Positions 5,540 through 5,685 of a stretch of DNA of 5,685 nt are shown piece by piece. The stretch spans positions 1 through 5,685 of the forward strand of contig JALTGF010000184.1 in the NCBI GenBank assembly GCA_027077325.1, in the 5' to 3' direction. The stretch's first letter is position 1; each line of letters starts with the position of its first letter. The translations under genes and the position numbers were made by a program. Below the pieces are notes generated by a model. It was given only the letters and a program-made list of their open reading frames with translations, was not told the origin of the DNA and did no database searches. This DNA is from an archaeon (GTDB lineage: Archaea; Undinarchaeota; Undinarchaeia; Undinarchaeales; JALTGF01).

Positions 5540-5685
5540 ATGGCAAGGAATCCAAAAATTTCAATTGTTATACCTTCTTGGAATAGAAAAGAAGACTTGC
5601 GCGAGTGCTTGAAGTCAATTAAGAAGCAGAGTTACAAGAATTTTGAAGTGATTGTAGTTGAAAACGGAAGCAATGATGGCACGAA
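5540..5685 (+). CDS. Family 2 glycosyltransferase, N-terminal fragment (cut by window edge)
   Basis: The first 48 codons are present and open to the window edge. The fragment reads as a GT-A nucleotide-binding half: strand ISIVIPSWNRKEDL (7-20), a helix with CLKSIKKQSY (23-32), then FEVIVVENGSNDGT (35-48). The last part matches the GT2 D-N-G-S-x-D-G-T motif with Glu (E41) at the first acidic position. The metal-binding DxD and acceptor regions lie outside the window, so donor, acceptor and membrane anchoring cannot be judged. The start is fixed by an in-frame TAA at 5492-5494 with no other ATG, GTG or TTG between it and ATG 5540. The gene is divergent from the glycosylase gene and shares with it the palindrome-bearing intergenic region. 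Confidence 0.88.
   Translation, partial: MARNPKISIVIPSWNRKEDLRECLKSIKKQSYKNFEVIVVENGSNDGT

Noticed and set aside
1..5685. tRNA, rRNA, CRISPR array, insertion sequence or attachment site
   Set aside because: No cloverleaf-like stretch, regularly spaced repeats, transposase motif or terminal inverted repeats were seen on reading both strands.

Overview
The window looks archaeal. It is AT-rich and compactly coded, with archaeal-type TATA boxes (one a perfect TTTAAATA). Two of these boxes sit about 33 bases upstream of a start codon that has no usable ribosome binding site, as expected for leaderless archaeal transcripts. A family 4 (iron-sulfur) uracil-DNA glycosylase fits an archaeon or a thermophilic bacterium. 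The lineage cannot be fixed from the sequence. A small-genome archaeon (DPANN-like or euryarchaeal) is a guess from gene packing only.

Layout: bases 1-3773 are a tightly packed minus-strand operon, transcribed right to left. It encodes UDP-glucose 6-dehydrogenase, then a NAD-dependent sugar-nucleotide epimerase that most resembles UDP-glucuronate 4-epimerases, then a large multi-membrane GT-C type glycosyltransferase that runs off the left edge. The first junction is TAATG (one-base overlap) and the second is TAA-G-ATG, so the genes are probably translationally coupled. Bases 3774-3929 are a divergent promoter region. Bases 3930-4892 (+) encode a family 2, ExoA-like glycosyltransferase with a C-terminal membrane anchor. 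Its 3' end overlaps by 23 bases the 3' end of a convergent uracil-DNA glycosylase gene (4870-5436, minus). A second divergent promoter region, 5437-5539, contains a perfect 26-bp palindrome. From 5540 to the right edge is the N-terminus of a second family 2 glycosyltransferase.

How the genes work together (inference): the dehydrogenase makes UDP-glucuronate from UDP-glucose, and the epimerase probably converts it to UDP-galacturonate. The two family 2 enzymes would add sugars to a lipid-linked or surface glycan at the cytoplasmic face of the membrane. The GT-C enzyme would transfer sugar from a lipid-phosphate carrier on the outer face. This is a surface-glycan or protein-glycosylation locus with an unrelated DNA-repair gene inside it. 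All six protein-coding genes belong to known families. I see no evidence of a new type of system. The most distinctive non-coding signal is the 26-bp palindrome at 5471-5496.
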